Source: AWTP1-13 sp035762425 (GTDB lineage Bacteria > Pseudomonadota > Alphaproteobacteria > Rhizobiales > Hyphomicrobiaceae). From it: a DNA stretch of 10,798 bases. Below the pieces are notes generated by a model that made no database searches, had not been told where the DNA came from, and was given only the letters and a program-made list of their open reading frames with translations. Shown piece after piece: positions 1 to 8,616 of the stretch. The stretch spans positions 1 to 10,798 of the forward strand of contig DASTOW010000173.1 in assembly GCA_035762425.1 (NCBI GenBank), given 5' to 3'. The position numbers and the translations under genes were made by a program. How positions within the stretch are numbered: position 1 is the stretch's first letter; each line of letters begins with the position of its first letter.

Positions 1-1
1 G

Positions 2-250
2 GGCGAGTCGCTGTTCGTGCGCGGTCAGTATCGGGCTGCGGCCAGCGCTTTCCTGAAGGGCTATCAGACCTACGCCAAGAGCGAGAAGGCGCCTGAAAGC
101 CTGCTCAAGCTCGCCATGTCGCTGCAGCGTCTGGGGCAGAAGGACGCGGCCTGCTCGTCCTTCAACGAGTTGGCCGTCAAGTTCCCCAACGCACCCGCAC
201 GCGTGAAGAGCGCCGTCCAGTCCGAGCGCCAGCGCGCCGGCTGCAGCTAG
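2..250 (+). CDS. cpoB: CpoB (YbgF), Tol-Pal associated TPR protein, C-terminal part
   Basis: This is the last 82 codons of a gene whose 5' end lies outside the window; it ends at TAG 248-250. The visible protein is the C-terminal tetratricopeptide region typical of CpoB: a helix pair with the GESLF, AFLKGYQTY and KAPESLLKLAMSLQRLGQ segments, then an ACSSFNELAVKFPNAP segment and a basic Cys-containing end. In known systems CpoB is a periplasmic protein that works with TolA and PBP1B to coordinate peptidoglycan synthesis with outer-membrane constriction during division. Family members normally carry a signal peptide and N-terminal coiled coil, which would lie upstream of this window. The gene is followed after 57 bp by tilS on the same strand, as expected for the alphaproteobacterial tol-pal-cpoB-tilS-ftsH order. 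Identification is by recognised sequence pattern and synteny; a generic TPR protein is the only serious alternative. Confidence 0.88.
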   Translation, partial: GESLFVRGQYRAAASAFLKGYQTYAKSEKAPESLLKLAMSLQRLGQKDAACSSFNELAVKFPNAPARVKSAVQSERQRAGCS

Positions 251-307
251 GCGGCGCTCGCCGGGTCAGAGGCAGCAGCGCGAAGCAACACGGCTGCTGG
301 TGCAGTC

Positions 308-1636
308 ATGTCGGACATCAGCGCCTCGATCGAGCCCGACGACTTGGACGGACTGTTCGCCCGCTTCTTCGCCGATCGTCCGCACGTGCGCACCGCACTG
401 GCCGTGTCCGGCGGCAGCGACAGCACCGCATTGATGGCCCTGATGGCCGAATGGATCGCCCGCACGGGCCGATCCTTCGCGTCCTGCACCGTCCTCACGG
501 TCGATCATCGCTTGCGGCCCGGCTCGGCCGCGGAGGCCGACGCCGTCGCCCGCCAAGCCTCGGCCCTCGGACTTGGCCATGCGATCCTCGTGTGGCAGGG
601 CGACAAGCCCGCGAGCGGCCTGCAGGCTGCGGCCCGGCGCGCTCGCTACCGCCTGATGGCCGACTACGCGCTGGCGCACGACATCGGCCTCATCGTCACG
701 GCCCATACCGAGGATGATCAGGCCGAGACCCTGCTCATGCGGCTCGCCCGCGGGAGCGGTCTTGATGGGCTTGGCGCCATGGCCCCGCTCGCTCCTCTGC
801 AGGATGGCGAACCGCTGCTGATCGCCCGCCCGCTGCTCGAAGTGCCGAAGGCGCGTCTGCAGGCCTACCTGCGTCGGCGTGGCATCGGCTGGATCGAGGA
901 CCCGAGCAACGCCTCGCCGATCTTCGAGCGCGTGCGCCTGCGTGCCGCCAAATCAGCGCTTGAAGGCATCGGCCTCACGCCGGGCATGCTCAGCCTGAGT
1001 GCGCGCCGCCTGCGCCAGGTGCGTGCGGCCCTCGATCGCTGGGTGGCGGACGTGCTCGACCCCAGGGCTGGGATCGTCGAAGTACACCCGTGCGGCTTCT
1101 TCGATGTCGATCGCAGCAAGCTTACCGCGTTGCCCGATGAGATCGTCTCCCGCGTGCTCGCCCATGCCGTCGCCGCGGCGGGCGGAGCCGGTCAACCGGT
1201 GCCGCTGGCTGGCGTCGAGGCTATCCTGGCCGAGCTTGCCTCGACGCCGACTGGCGCGTGGACGTTGGCCCGCGCCAGGGTGGCGGCCGCGCCCGAGCGT
1301 CTGCTGATCGAGCGCGAGCCCGGCCGCGACGCCTTGCCCACCCTGTTGCTCGTCCCGGGCAGCGTGGCCGTTTGGGACGGCCGCTTCCGCGTGTCCACCG
1401 GCCACAGGTGCGAAGGGGCCGTCGAGGTGCGGGCTCTGGGCGTGGAAGGCGTGCGCGAGCTGCGGGCACGGGTCGACGTTGCAACGCGGCTGCCCGTCGG
1501 CTCGCTGCGCGCCACACCCTCATTCTGGCGTGGCATCGATCTGCTCGCCGTACCGCCTCTCGACTTCCGGTCGGGCGCCGAGGCCGGCGAGCTCAGGGCC
1601 ACCTTCCTGGCGCTGGCCGGCTCCGGCGGCGGCTGA
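308..1636 (+). CDS. tilS: tRNA(Ile)-lysidine synthetase TilS
   Basis: The 442-residue protein is the ATP-dependent enzyme that attaches lysine to C34 of the CAU-anticodon tRNA-Ile2, making lysidine. This switches the tRNA from AUG to AUA decoding and from Met to Ile identity; the enzyme is cytoplasmic and generally essential. The PP-loop signature SGGSDS is at residues 34-39. A second conserved block, AHTEDDQAET (around H133-T141), is followed by RLARGSGLDGL. The RPLLEVPKARLQAYL segment leads to the typical EDPSN motif (D198-N201) and a following R.RLR stretch. The C-terminal half is divergent, as usual for the family. ATG 308 is the only reasonable start in frame after cpoB, although its Shine-Dalgarno match is weak. 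It may be translated from the cpoB transcript: the 57-bp gap has no T-tract terminator, only a 7-bp stem (273-279/293-299). Confidence 0.96.
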   Translation: MSDISASIEPDDLDGLFARFFADRPHVRTALAVSGGSDSTALMALMAEWIARTGRSFASCTVLTVDHRLRPGSAAEADAVARQASALGLGHAILVWQGDKPASGLQAAARRARYRLMADYALAHDIGLIVTAHTEDDQAETLLMRLARGSGLDGLGAMAPLAPLQDGEPLLIARPLLEVPKARLQAYLRRRGIGWIEDPSNASPIFERVRLRAAKSALEGIGLTPGMLSLSARRLRQVRAALDRWVADVLDPRAGIVEVHPCGFFDVDRSKLTALPDEIVSRVLAHAVAAAGGAGQPVPLAGVEAILAELASTPTGAWTLARARVAAAPERLLIEREPGRDALPTLLLVPGSVAVWDGRFRVSTGHRCEGAVEVRALGVEGVRELRARVDVATRLPVGSLRATPSFWRGIDLLAVPPLDFRSGAEAGELRATFLALAGSGGG

Positions 1637-1740
1637 ACACCTGTGACAGGCTGGCCGTCCGTGCCCGCACTACTAGACACTTGTCAACCATGTTGCCGGC
1701 GCCGGCCCGTCCGTGCATCCGCAACGCTCGAGCTTGGGGC

Positions 1741-1772
1741 GCCGCGTGCATCGGTAGCCGCGTGCATCGGTA
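1741..1772. repeat. Perfect 16-bp tandem duplication
   Basis: The 16-mer GCCGCGTGCATCGGTA occurs twice back to back, at 1741-1756 and 1757-1772, with no mismatch. It lies in the non-coding gap about 105 bp upstream of the predicted ftsH -35 element. It may be a recent slippage duplication or a duplicated protein-binding site. Nothing in the sequence alone decides between these. Confidence 0.9.
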
Positions 1773-1877
1773 GATGTACGGGCGCTGTTGGGCCGCACCG
1801 CCTTGACCCCGCAACGAAATGCTCGTCGTGTTGGGGTAGCCGCAAGTCCAATGCGGACGGCACAAACCGGCCGTAAG

Positions 1878-1907
1878 CTTGGCAAAGTTGTTATACACTC
1901 CTATGTT
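1878..1907 (+). promoter_or_regulatory. Predicted ftsH promoter, sigma-70/sigma-32 overlapping type
   Basis: CTTG at 1878-1881 is separated by 18 nt from CCTATGT at 1900-1906. This fits the published alphaproteobacterial heat-shock pattern CTTG-N17/18-CYTATNT. The same stretch also reads as a housekeeping promoter: TTGGCA (1879-1884), 17 nt, TATGTT (1902-1907). It lies in the only AT-rich patch of the tilS-ftsH gap and would give a leader of roughly 85 nt. ftsH is a known sigma-32 regulon member in E. coli, which supports the heat-shock reading. The transcription start has not been measured. Confidence 0.6.
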
Positions 1908-1997
1908 AACTTCAGTTTTGGCCCGGACCCCGTTCCGAGGCAGCGCCAAGACCTGGGGAAGCGGCGGCACTGAACCCTAGGGCACGAAGGATCCTCG

Positions 1998-3932
<1,935 letters not shown>

Positions 3933-3949
3933 AGAAGCCATCTGGGAGC

Positions 3950-3999
3950 GCGTGTTTGCCGGGGTGACCGGTAGACACGCCTTCCTTTGGTCTTTTTTT
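3950..3999 (+). terminator. Predicted Rho-independent terminator of ftsH
   Basis: A 13-bp stem forms between 3950-3962 and 3968-3980 with loop GGTGA (3963-3967). Eleven pairs are Watson-Crick and two are G-T. The stem starts 17 bp after the ftsH stop. It is followed directly by the pyrimidine-rich CTTCCTTT and then by seven T (3993-3999). The T-run is about 12 nt beyond the stem, which is further than ideal. Confidence 0.65.
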
Positions 4000-4024
4000 G
4001 AGCCTCTTGCTCACACGTTAGAAT
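3998..4024 (+). promoter_or_regulatory. Weak candidate promoter for the AsmA-like gene
   Basis: TTGAGC (3998-4003), a 15-nt spacer and TAGAAT (4019-4024) lie just after the ftsH terminator. The -10 is good (5 of 6) but the -35 and spacing are poor. It is proposed because the downstream gene needs its own promoter if the terminator works. The leader to the ATG would be about 100 nt. Confidence 0.3.
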
Positions 4025-4132
4025 TGCATGATGACTGCTTTGGTAGTCGACATGCGCGTGCCGCCGGCGGCGGTTCGTCCTGGTGTTCGTGTCGGGGGAC
4101 GCTGACGCAAGGGCGGTTGCGGCACGGAGCGT

Positions 4133-7100
4133 ATGACGGGACCCATAGAGAGGTGGGGGAACCTCTTGGCCATTGATCGTGGGAGCGACTCAACGAGGAC
4201 CGGCGGCCAATCGATTTGGCAGTCGGAGACCCCTCGTACGACCGGCTCCAAGTCGCGCACCGCCCGCAAGCCTGAACCTTCGGCGCGCTTGCACAGCGCC
4301 TTCAGCCTGACGGCCAAGATCGCCGGCATTACCGGCTTCACCGTCCTGTTGGTGGTCGGCCTGCTGTACGCGCGCCTGCTGTCCGGCCCCATCTCGCTGA
4401 CCTTCCTGGCGAGCCACATCCAGGAGGCCCTTGAGCGCGAGTTCGCCGGCCTCAGCGTGCGCATCGAGGATGTGTCCGCGCGCCTAACCGACGCCGGCAC
4501 CGTGTCGTTCGAGCTGAACAACATCCGCGTGGAAGATGCCGAGGGTGCGCCTTTGGCCTTTGCGCCGTCTGCCTCGCTGTCGCTGAGCCGCAAGGCGCTG
4601 AACGCCGGCCGCCTCGCGCCCGAGACCATTGATCTGATCTCACCGCGTCTGCTGCTCTACTACAGCGAGGACGGCTCGCTGTCCGTTAAGTTCACGCCAC
4701 CCGGCGAAGCCCACGAGGAGGGCGCGAGCAAGACGCCGGCCCTGCGCGGCAGTACGCAGGGCGCTGCCCCCAAGGCCGAACCGGCTGACTGGACGCAGTC
4801 GCGCATCGACCTCGTCAGGGTCCTTTCGGAGGCATCCGGCCGCGCCCGTCGGCGCGAGCATGCCAGCGCCTACCTGCGCGGCGTTGGCCTAAGGTCGGCG
4901 ACCGTCATTCTCGACAACGGCAGCCGCAAGAGCATCTGGCGGGTGCGTGACCTCGACATCGATCTCGACCATCGCCGCAGCCGCAGCTCGATTGCCGGTC
5001 AGGCCCGCATCGAGTCGCAGAGCGGGCCGTGGGAGGTGAACTTCCGCACCACGGAAGCGGCCAACGCAAACACCTTGCAGCTCAATCTTTCTGTGCAGAA
5101 CTTGGTGCCGCAGGCGCTGGCGCGCTCGGTGCCCCAGCTTGCCATGCTGGAAGGCTTCGACGTGCCGGTGTGGGGCGAGGCCCAGCTCGAGTTGTCGAGC
5201 GCCGGCGAGGTGCTGAGCGGTACGATTGGCATCGATACAGCACCTGGCAAGATCGCGTTGCCGTGGCTCGGCGGCCGACCGCTGCCGGTCGATGGCGGTC
5301 ATTTGGCGCTGTCCTACAACGCCTCGGCGCGTCGCTTCGAGATCGCTCCCTCCGTGCTCGTCTGGGGCGACAGCCGCGTGCAGTTCACTGGCCAGGTGGC
5401 GCACACCGCGCAGGGAGCGGAAGGTCCGCGTTGGGTCTACGACATCAGGTCGGCTGGCGGCTGGCTCGGGGCCGAGCCGCCCATCCATCAGCGTGTCACC
5501 ATCGACGACTGGCGCGCGCGCGGTTTCCTTGCGCCCGAACGCGGCCGCGTCGTGCTCAATCAGTTCGTGCTGCGTGCCGGCGGCGGCGAGGTGTCCGCGC
5601 AGGGCGACATCGCCGACATGACTGGAGCCATGCAGGCGCGTCTGGACGGCAAGATTGGCGCCATGACGGCCGACACCTTCAAGGCTCTATGGCCAGGCGT
5701 GCTGGCGCCCAAGTCGCGCGAGTGGGTCGGACGTCACATGCTGCGCGGCAATCTGCAGAGCGGCACCTTCCGGATCGTCTCCGGCGGCGGCGCGTCGGGC
5801 ACCGATGCAAGCGCCGGCTCTGCGCCGCGTATCTCGCTGACGATGGAAGGGTTCGATCTGGCTTTCAGCGTGCTCGACGGCTGGCCGACGATGGAGGTGC
5901 CGCGCGGCCTGCTGCGTCAGGAGGGCGACACGTTGGAGATCACCGCGCCCGACGCGTCCATGGCTGCGGCCGACGGCCGCCGCATTGCCCTGAAGGGCGG
6001 CTCGCTCAACGTCGATATGTCCCAGCCGCTGCCGCGCACCGGTCAATTCGCCTTCAAGGCGCAGGGACCGCTGTCGCTGGCGCTGGAGATGATGGATCAG
6101 GAACCCATTCACGCTTTGCAGGGCAGCAGTGCCTTGCTCACGGGTATAGACGGCAAGGTGGAGGCCCAACTCAGCGTTTCCATGCCGCTTGGCGAGGTGC
6201 CAAGGGCCGGGGACGTCAAGGTCGAGGGCAAAGCGCGCATCACCGATGGACGGCTCAAGCAGGCCGTGGGACCTCACGATGTGACCGGTGCCAACATCAC
6301 GGTGGACCTGACCGGCACGGCGGTTGAGGCCAAGGGCGAGATGCTGGTCAATGGCGTATTTGCCAGGGCCAATTGGCAGCACGTGTTCGGCGCCACGCCC
6401 GACAAGCAGCCGCCGTTGCGCCTCCTGGCGACCCTCGACAACTCCGACCGCGCTCAGCTCGGCATCGAGCTCAACGATCTTTTGCAGGGCGAGGTGGGCG
6501 TCGAGGTGTTGGTATCGCACGACGCGCGCCACGAGCGCAGCGTCCAGGTACGCGCCGATCTCGTCAACGCCGAGGTGTCTCTGGATAGCGTTGCGTGGCG
6601 CAAGCCGAAAGGGCGGCCCAGCATCTTCCAGTATGACGTGGTCAAGGGCAGCGGCCAGCTGCCGCTTGAGCTGCACAACGTCAAGTTGGTCGGCGACAAC
6701 GTCGCCGTCGAAGGTTGGATGGGTATCGGTCCTGATCACAAGCTAAGGGAGTTCCGCTTCCCGCAGTTCTCCCTCAACGTGATCGGCTCGCTCAATGTTA
6801 CGGGCAAACTGCGGTCCGACAACGTGTGGGAGGTGACGGCCAAGGGCACCACCTACGACGGCCGCGACATCTTCCGCTCCTTCTTCGATGTCGGGCGCGC
6901 CGCCGAGCAGCCGGACAAGAACAAGCCTGGTCTCGACCTGCGCGCCGAGGTCGACACCGTGGTCGGCTTCTCCGACACCTCCATGCGCGAGGTGCGCCTG
7001 CAGGTGCGCAAACGCAACAACAGGCTGGTGGGGCTCGACGCGCGCGGCAAGCTGGAAGGCGGCAAGCCCTTCAACGCCGTCTTGAAGGCGGATGCCAACG

Positions 7101-7882
7101 AGGCGCGCGTCCTGCGCGCCGATGCCATGGATGCCGGCCTACTGTTCAAGGTGGTTGGTTTCTATCCCAACGCCTTCGGCGGCCAGATGAACCTCGAGGT
7201 CAACCTGGATGGCCAGGGTCCGGCCGACCGCACCGGCACATTGTGGGCACGCGATTTCTATGTGCTGGGCGACCCGATCGTCAGCGAGGTGCTGCAGAAC
7301 GCCGACAACTCGCCCAACAGCGCCCAGTCCGGCCGGAGCGGCAAGACGGTGGTGCGCCAGAGGTTCGAGTTCGACACCATGCGCATCCCCTTCTCGATCG
7401 GGCACGGCCAGTTCGTGATGAACGGCGCCTCCATCAAGGGGCCGGTGGTCGGCGCCACGCTGCGCGGCAAGGTCGACTTCAGGTTGCAGCGTATCGAGGT
7501 TGGGGGCACCTATGTGCCACTGTCTGGCCTCAACAGCGCACTCGCTCCCATTCCGCTGCTCGGCCCGGTGCTGACCGGCCTCGGCGGCGAAGGCATCTTC
7601 GGCATCACCTTCGCCATTCAGGGCAGCGTCGCCTCCCCGCAGGTGATCGTCAATCCGTTCGCGCTGGTGACCCCCGGCATCTTCCGCGAGATCATGCAGC
7701 TCACCCCCGAGGATCCGCGCGTCGTGCCGCGCGAAAAGGCGCCGGTGCGCAACGATCCAGGTGCGGCGCGCTCGTCGAGCTCGGCGGCGAAGGGCTCCGG
7801 CAGCGGGTCGACCGGCGGCGCCGCCGACATCGGCTCCGGCTGGTCGGCCGAAGCCAGCGACGGCCGCGCCAAGAACAAGTAG
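4133..7882 (+). CDS. AsmA-like/YhdP-type (DUF3971) membrane-anchored periplasmic protein
   Basis: This is a 1249-residue protein. A basic, Ser/Thr-rich cytoplasmic N-terminus of about 62 residues precedes one membrane segment (about 63-80, very hydrophobic around FTVLLVVGLLY). A long beta-rich periplasmic body follows. Just after the membrane come GPISLTFLASHI and the VRIEDVSARL and LAPETIDLISPRLLL segments usual in this family. Near the C-terminus are the AsmA C-terminal signatures GTYVPLSGLNSAL (from about 1125), PLLGPVLTG and VNPFALVTPG (around N1174). The last 60 residues are Ser/Gly-rich. AsmA-superfamily members such as YhdP, TamB and YdbH are thought to form hydrophobic grooves spanning the periplasm that carry phospholipid to the outer membrane; that role here is inferred from the family. 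The start is uncertain: ATG 4133 has GGAG only 3 nt upstream, whereas TTG 4166 has GAGAGGTGG about 10 nt upstream. I prefer the ATG. It is much longer than AsmA itself, closer to YhdP. Confidence 0.9.
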   Translation: MTGPIERWGNLLAIDRGSDSTRTGGQSIWQSETPRTTGSKSRTARKPEPSARLHSAFSLTAKIAGITGFTVLLVVGLLYARLLSGPISLTFLASHIQEALEREFAGLSVRIEDVSARLTDAGTVSFELNNIRVEDAEGAPLAFAPSASLSLSRKALNAGRLAPETIDLISPRLLLYYSEDGSLSVKFTPPGEAHEEGASKTPALRGSTQGAAPKAEPADWTQSRIDLVRVLSEASGRARRREHASAYLRGVGLRSATVILDNGSRKSIWRVRDLDIDLDHRRSRSSIAGQARIESQSGPWEVNFRTTEAANANTLQLNLSVQNLVPQALARSVPQLAMLEGFDVPVWGEAQLELSSAGEVLSGTIGIDTAPGKIALPWLGGRPLPVDGGHLALSYNASARRFEIAPSVLVWGDSRVQFTGQVAHTAQGAEGPRWVYDIRSAGGWLGAEPPIHQRVTIDDWRARGFLAPERGRVVLNQFVLRAGGGEVSAQGDIADMTGAMQARLDGKIGAMTADTFKALWPGVLAPKSREWVGRHMLRGNLQSGTFRIVSGGGASGTDASAGSAPRISLTMEGFDLAFSVLDGWPTMEVPRGLLRQEGDTLEITAPDASMAAADGRRIALKGGSLNVDMSQPLPRTGQFAFKAQGPLSLALEMMDQEPIHALQGSSALLTGIDGKVEAQLSVSMPLGEVPRAGDVKVEGKARITDGRLKQAVGPHDVTGANITVDLTGTAVEAKGEMLVNGVFARANWQHVFGATPDKQPPLRLLATLDNSDRAQLGIELNDLLQGEVGVEVLVSHDARHERSVQVRADLVNAEVSLDSVAWRKPKGRPSIFQYDVVKGSGQLPLELHNVKLVGDNVAVEGWMGIGPDHKLREFRFPQFSLNVIGSLNVTGKLRSDNVWEVTAKGTTYDGRDIFRSFFDVGRAAEQPDKNKPGLDLRAEVDTVVGFSDTSMREVRLQVRKRNNRLVGLDARGKLEGGKPFNAVLKADANEARVLRADAMDAGLLFKVVGFYPNAFGGQMNLEVNLDGQGPADRTGTLWARDFYVLGDPIVSEVLQNADNSPNSAQSGRSGKTVVRQRFEFDTMRIPFSIGHGQFVMNGASIKGPVVGATLRGKVDFRLQRIEVGGTYVPLSGLNSALAPIPLLGPVLTGLGGEGIFGITFAIQGSVASPQVIVNPFALVTPGIFREIMQLTPEDPRVVPREKAPVRNDPGAARSSSSAAKGSGSGSTGGAADIGSGWSAEASDGRAKNK

Positions 7883-7965
7883 TCGTTTCACGATGTCGCA
7901 ATCTCGCGCGGCCCACCGACGCGCTTGTGCCGCGCGGCTTGTGAGCGCGACGGGAGCTGGCTAGT

Positions 7966-7982
7966 CTGCCGGTAACCGGCAG
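7966..7982. repeat. Perfect 17-nt inverted repeat between the AsmA-like gene and osmC
   Basis: CTGCCGGT and ACCGGCAG are exact reverse complements around one central A. The site lies 84 bp after the AsmA-like stop and 61 bp before the osmC start. As RNA it makes a 7-bp GC-rich hairpin with a TAA loop; only CCTTTT follows, about 10 nt later (7992-7997), so it is a poor intrinsic terminator. As DNA it could be a dimeric-regulator operator for osmC. The two readings cannot be separated here. Confidence 0.55.
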
Positions 7983-8032
7983 CGTCAGCGGCCTTTTCGT
8001 GCGCGGCTGCCGTTCCCGCACGGTCCAATCCC

Positions 8033-8037
8033 AGGAG
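8033..8037 (+). promoter_or_regulatory. Shine-Dalgarno AGGAG setting the osmC start
   Basis: AGGAG lies 6 nt before ATG 8044. The frame stays open upstream to a GTG at 7999, but that would add 15 residues with no family counterpart and would put this site inside the gene. It therefore decides the start at 8044. Confidence 0.85.
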
Positions 8038-8043
8038 TACCCA

Positions 8044-8475
8044 ATGGCGTCATTCACCAGAACCGCCAGTGCCGAGTGGCAAGGCACCGGCAAGGAAGGC
8101 AAGGGCAACCTCAGCACGCAGAGCGGGGTGCTTTCCACCTCGCCCTATGGTTTCAACACGCGCTTCGGCGACACCAAGGGCACCAACCCCGAGGAGCTGC
8201 TGGCCGCCTCGCACGCCGGCTGTTTCACGATGGCGCTGGCCTTCGCGCTGCAGGGCGCCGGTTTCACGGCGACGCGGCTCGCCACCTCCGCTGCTGTGAC
8301 ACTCGAGTCGGATGGGCCGGGCTTTAAGATTTCCAAGTCGGCGCTCAAGCTGGACGCCAGCGTGCCCAACATCACCCAGGAGCAATTCAAGACCATTGCC
8401 GAAGGCGCCAAAGCCGGCTGTCCGATCTCCAAGGTCTTGAAGGCTGACATCACCCTCGACTGGAACCTCGCCTGA
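8044..8475 (+). CDS. osmC: OsmC-type peroxiredoxin (organic hydroperoxide reductase)
   Basis: The 143-residue protein has the same length as E. coli OsmC. Recognisable features are the YGFNTRF segment with the conserved arginine R40, the GTNPEELLAASHAGC segment with E50/E51 and the peroxidatic C60, and AGCPIS with the second catalytic C126, ending in the DITLDWNL strand. OsmC proteins reduce organic and inorganic hydroperoxides through this cysteine pair, cytoplasmically as an intertwined dimer, often with lipoylated-protein or thiol reductants. The YGFNTRF and KGTNPEEL wording points to the OsmC branch rather than Ohr. It stands alone between a palindrome upstream (7966-7982) and a hairpin downstream (8500-8527). 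An aldo/keto reductase follows on the same strand, compatible with a stress role but not proof of co-transcription. No clear promoter was seen. Confidence 0.95.
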   Translation: MASFTRTASAEWQGTGKEGKGNLSTQSGVLSTSPYGFNTRFGDTKGTNPEELLAASHAGCFTMALAFALQGAGFTATRLATSAAVTLESDGPGFKISKSALKLDASVPNITQEQFKTIAEGAKAGCPISKVLKADITLDWNLA

Positions 8476-8499
8476 TCCGATCATTCCCGCCAACAGTGC

Positions 8500-8527
8500 C
8501 CTCGTGGTCGGCCCACTGACCACGAGG
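8500..8527 (+). terminator. Strong hairpin without T-tract between osmC and the aldo/keto reductase
   Basis: CCTCGTGGTC (8500-8509) and GACCACGAGG (8518-8527) are perfect reverse complements, giving a 10-bp stem with an 8-nt loop 25 bp after the osmC stop. No T-run follows. It may attenuate read-through, stabilise the 3' end of the osmC message or be a DNA-binding site. The structure is certain; calling it a terminator is not. Confidence 0.45.
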
Positions 8528-8616
8528 CGATCCTCGGCAAGCTTCACCTCATCCGCACCACATCTGCTGGCCCGCCCATCGAAGGGCGCGGCTTGCTCCC
8601 GCCAACGAGGCCTCCC

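Larger units (their letters stand above)
1637..1997. other. Intergenic region between tilS and ftsH
   Basis: These 361 bp contain no convincing gene. Open frames here have no family resemblance and look like extensions of GC-rich shadow frames. Visible contents are a 12-bp perfect palindrome GCCGGCGCCGGC at 1695-1706, a 10-bp direct repeat CCGTCCGTGC at 1655-1664 and 1707-1716, a 16-bp tandem duplication at 1741-1772, and an AT-richer patch with a good promoter at 1878-1907. The inferred ftsH leader (about 1914-1997) could fold weakly through TTGGC (1918-1922) with GCCAA (1945-1949) and CGGA (1924-1927) with TCCG (1934-1937). No T-tract terminator for tilS is evident. Confidence 0.7.

Noticed and set aside
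4028..4105. Possible 25-residue leader peptide frame before the AsmA-like gene
   Set aside because: There is no Shine-Dalgarno site before either ATG, no attenuator-like codon run, and a frame this short is expected by chance.
5029..6327. 432-codon + strand frame inside the AsmA-like gene
   Set aside because: It is Arg/Ala/Gly-rich with no domain and overlaps a coherent beta-rich family protein in another frame.
7883..8043. OhrR- or OxyR-type operator in front of osmC
   Set aside because: I looked for AT-rich inverted repeats of those types and saw none. The only palindrome is GC-rich and is reported separately.
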